A DNA stretch of 64,000 bases, from assembly GCF_020447265.1 (NCBI RefSeq), contig NZ_JAJADR010000010.1:42089-106088 (forward strand), read 5' to 3'. Source of the stretch: Hymenobacter lucidus. GTDB lineage: Bacteria; Bacteroidota; Bacteroidia; Cytophagales; Hymenobacteraceae. Below the pieces are notes generated by a model. The model was not told the origin of the DNA, searched no databases, and saw only the letters and a program-made list of their open reading frames with translations. Every line of letters starts with the position of its first letter. The first letter of the stretch is position 1. Both the position numbers and the translations under genes were made by a program. Shown here piece by piece: positions 62,145 through 64,000 of the stretch.

Positions 62145-63111
62145 GTGAACTATGATCGGCGGCGGCAATTCGGATTAACGCTTTTCCTATACTATCACGC
62201 ACATCATCGCGGCGTGGATGGATATAGCGTAGCGTGCTACTAAGGTTTGCATGACCAGCGAAATGAGAAATTTCATGTAGCGCCCAACCATCTTCTGCTT
62301 TATTAGTGATACTTAAATGCCTAATTGTGTGGGTCGTAAGTCTAGGCAGTTTGGTTCTACTGGCAATGTCCTTCATAACACTTGTCCATGTCCAGATAGA
62401 AATATGTTGCCCCCGATTGCGCTTCGATTCTGATACAAAAAGCGCAGTATCCGGTCTAACTGGTCGTGTTGAGCGTGCGGCTAAATACTGAATGAGTAAT
62501 CTTTTTGTCCCCTCGGAGAAGCGTACCCGTCGAGCTCTCCTAGTCTTTGTAGTTTCGTGGCGGATAGAAACAATATCTCCAGCACTGCCTATACCGACAT
62601 CACTGATTAGTAGTGCGCACAATTCGCCTCTGCGTAGGGCACAATCATAAGCTAGCGAGAGCATTAACCGGTTTCGTAACGGTTCTTCGTATAGCACATC
62701 GATGACCTTATCCCACTGCTCAGCGTCGGGAACCCAAGCTCTTGTTAGTTTACCTCTAAAAGATAAACTAGCCTTGATCGGAGTAGTGGCACATATGTTC
62801 TCCTCTTTTAGGAAGCTATAATACAGCCGTAGTACTGCCAAACGGTGCTTGCGACTAGCGTCAAGTAATGATCGTTCTTTAAGACTAACAAAGTAATTTA
62901 ATATCTCCTCTGAGGTTGCTAAGTGGTGGTCAATCTGGTGTTGAACACAATATTTAAAATAATCTAACAGCACATATGTGTAGGACATTACTGTGTTATC
63001 AGCACAGCCACAAGCTGATTTTGTCATCAACCAATTCGAAGCTGATGGGTAATCTCCTAAGAGAGAGATAATTTTTGCAAATTCCATTTGGATTATATTT
63101 AAATGTGACAT
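62131..63111 (-). CDS. Tyrosine recombinase, TnpA-like of Tn554-type elements
   Basis: 326 residues. The N-terminal SAM-like domain is followed by a catalytic domain with the expected residues: DCALRRGELCALL (Arg), ETTKTRRARRV (Lys), HTIRHLS (H-x-x-R) and HFAGHANLSSTLRYIH (His and the nucleophilic Tyr). It is the upstream gene of the recombinase pair and reads away from the AT-rich right end that carries the repeats at 63150-63247. It would cut and rejoin the element ends together with its partner. Confidence 0.9.
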   Translation of the reverse strand: MSHLNIIQMEFAKIISLLGDYPSASNWLMTKSACGCADNTVMSYTYVLLDYFKYCVQHQIDHHLATSEEILNYFVSLKERSLLDASRKHRLAVLRLYYSFLKEENICATTPIKASLSFRGKLTRAWVPDAEQWDKVIDVLYEEPLRNRLMLSLAYDCALRRGELCALLISDVGIGSAGDIVSIRHETTKTRRARRVRFSEGTKRLLIQYLAARSTRPVRPDTALFVSESKRNRGQHISIWTWTSVMKDIASRTKLPRLTTHTIRHLSITNKAEDGWALHEISHFAGHANLSSTLRYIHPRRDDVRDSIGKALIRIAAADHSSHEGA

Positions 63112-63149
63112 GATTATTAAAAGTAGAGATTATATTCATAATTAAAAAA

Positions 63150-63247
63150 CTGCTATTAAAGTTAATCGCGACGTTTTCACATAAAAGTTCATTTCACATT
63201 GGTATTATCACATTTCATACTGCTATTAATTTTAATAGCAGTATGAA
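63150..63247. repeat. ACTGCTATTAA repeats, putative recombinase binding sites
   Basis: ACTGCTATTAA at 63150-63160 is repeated at 63219-63229, within a perfect palindrome with 16-bp arms: TTCATACTGCTATTAA (63214-63229), two T, and its complement (63232-63247). The cluster is 40 to 136 bases upstream of the TnpA-like start, as expected for arm-type or end sites. Confidence 0.6.
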
Positions 63248-63390
63248 GCCTTTGCACATTTATATTCCATTCTATTATATATTATGTGGAATATTAAACA
63301 TCTATAAACTAGCCTTTTATGATTATATCTTATTACTAGACAGTTGTAATTTAAGATAGTAATCATTATTTATTTTGCGCTTAGTTATGC

Positions 63391-63398
63391 TATATTTG
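63391..63398 (+). promoter_or_regulatory. Possible -7 promoter box
   Basis: TATATTTG fits the TAnnTTTG consensus, but the upstream TTTG is only 13 bases away. It would transcribe toward the hairpins at 63651 and 63845, where no gene is visible. Confidence 0.3.
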
Positions 63399-63650
63399 CG
63401 CACCATTTGTACTTAACTAATTCATCTAAAATATTCGTTGCATATCTACTGATAAACCCTAACCCCATGCTAGTCCCTGCATTTGCTCTATACATTCGTA
63501 TCTAGTTTTTCTGACGTTTTGTACATATTTCATCTTTAAGTTTTCATGTATTAGCTGCTAAATGCCACTCAGCATGCTTTACTTTCAACTCCAGAGGATC
63601 TTATTTTGTAGTGTCAGGATGAATCAGCTGCTGATGTCTATATATAGTAA

Positions 63651-63687
63651 ACTCTCTGTATGCCGTAAGAGCCTGCATACAGAGAGT
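63651..63687. terminator. Perfect 13-bp hairpin
   Basis: ACTCTCTGTATGC (63651-63663) and its exact complement (63675-63687), 11-nt loop. Terminator-like, but no U-tract follows and no gene ends nearby. Confidence 0.5.
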
Positions 63688-63844
63688 AACTTCATCAACA
63701 TCTTGTAGCTGGCCAATGCAACTGCTCTTTGCTTTTAGTCGATGCTATCATCTATCCGCATAACTGCCTTATGTATTAACTATTGGAATACACACAACTT
63801 ATGAGCTGTCAGAATAGTCTTTTGTTGTTAGTTGGCAACGAAAA

Positions 63845-63939
63845 ACGACCTTTTATCAGTGAGGCAAGACTTCCACACTCCTGATTGTGCTCCCAGTGGC
63901 TGGAGTAAGGGCTTTCCTAGTTGACTGATAAAAGGTCGT
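63845..63939. repeat. 95-bp structure with 16-bp perfect inverted ends
   Basis: ACGACCTTTTATCAGT (63845-63860) and its exact complement (63924-63939) enclose 63 bases that can fold further: ACTCC pairs with GGAGT, and inside that CCAG with CTGG. It could be a miniature inverted-repeat element or a structured RNA. No coding frame overlaps it. Confidence 0.6.
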
Positions 63940-64000
63940 CGTAATCATCCAAAGTCCAAACTCCAAATTCTTTAGAAGGCTGCAAATCCATCCTAGTAAA

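Larger units (their letters stand above)
63248..64000. other. AT-rich gene-free right end
   Basis: No supportable coding frame over 750 bases. Apart from the hairpins listed, the composition is clearly more A/T-rich than the chromosome to the left, consistent with foreign DNA or an element terminus. Confidence 0.5.

Noticed and set aside
63845..63939. Integron attC site
   Set aside because: Length fits, but the ends lack the RYYYAAC and GTTRRRY boxes, and no integron integrase of the IntI type was recognised.
1..64000. CRISPR arrays, tRNA and rRNA genes
   Set aside because: No regularly spaced repeat-spacer series, cloverleaf or rRNA segment was noticed on either strand by reading; a dedicated search was not possible.

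Overview
The window reads as the chromosome of a GC-rich member of the Bacteroidota, most likely close to Hymenobacter (Cytophagales). This is inferred from gene content: a type IX secretion C-terminal sorting domain, SusC/TonB-type and PepSY-like envelope proteins, LytTR/LytS pairs, TAnnTTTG-type promoter elements and little use of Shine-Dalgarno sites. No rRNA or tRNA gene and no CRISPR array was seen.

Region 1 (1-8.5 kb) is envelope and core-accessory: a DUF347 membrane protein cut by the window edge, three PAP2 phosphatases (two of them close paralogues flanking the third), a heavily broken TonB-dependent outer-membrane receptor, a PepSY-like secreted protein, a dead serine resolvase, a DUF202 protein and a CPA2 antiporter.

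Region 2 (8.5-22.3 kb) looks like a metal/drug stress locus. An RND tripartite efflux operon, a Cys-rich four-helix (copper-storage-like) protein, a sensor kinase/response regulator pair translationally coupled to an extra lgt gene, a DUF305 protein and a YVTN beta-propeller protein lie together. Three copies of one 43-bp promoter-like element, all on the minus strand, precede the efflux operon, the Cys-rich protein and the lgt-regulator-kinase operon. They tie these units into one probable regulon.

Region 3 (22.3-28.5 kb) has a LytS/LytTR two-component pair, a BLUF photoreceptor, a DnaQ-like exonuclease, a BRCT-domain protein and a secreted protein of unknown function.

Region 4 (28.5-53 kb) is a dense defence or mobile island. 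A three-gene unit couples a TerB-type membrane protein, a BrxD-like ATPase and an Lhr-like helicase without the rest of BREX. A PIN-like protein pairs with an XRE-ImmA protease. Two different ubiquitin-like conjugation operons lie 6 kb apart. One has a Ubl fused to an E2-like/metal-binding domain plus JAMM and E1 genes. The other has a 58-residue Pro/Gly-rich peptide, an E2-E1 fusion and a JAMM protease. Between and around them are a Fic protein with paired operator repeats, a serine recombinase behind a 48-bp palindrome, a DUF4417-like protein, a PD-(D/E)XK-like protein, and remnants of a tyrosine recombinase and an IS5-family transposase.

Region 5 (53-64 kb) has a voltage-gated potassium channel with a zinc ribbon, a large type IX-secreted PHP-domain protein, a divergent XRE regulator with its 18-bp operator, and two overlapping tyrosine recombinases arranged like tnpA-tnpB of Tn554. 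The AT-rich, gene-free right end is full of perfect inverted repeats, probably the terminus of that element.
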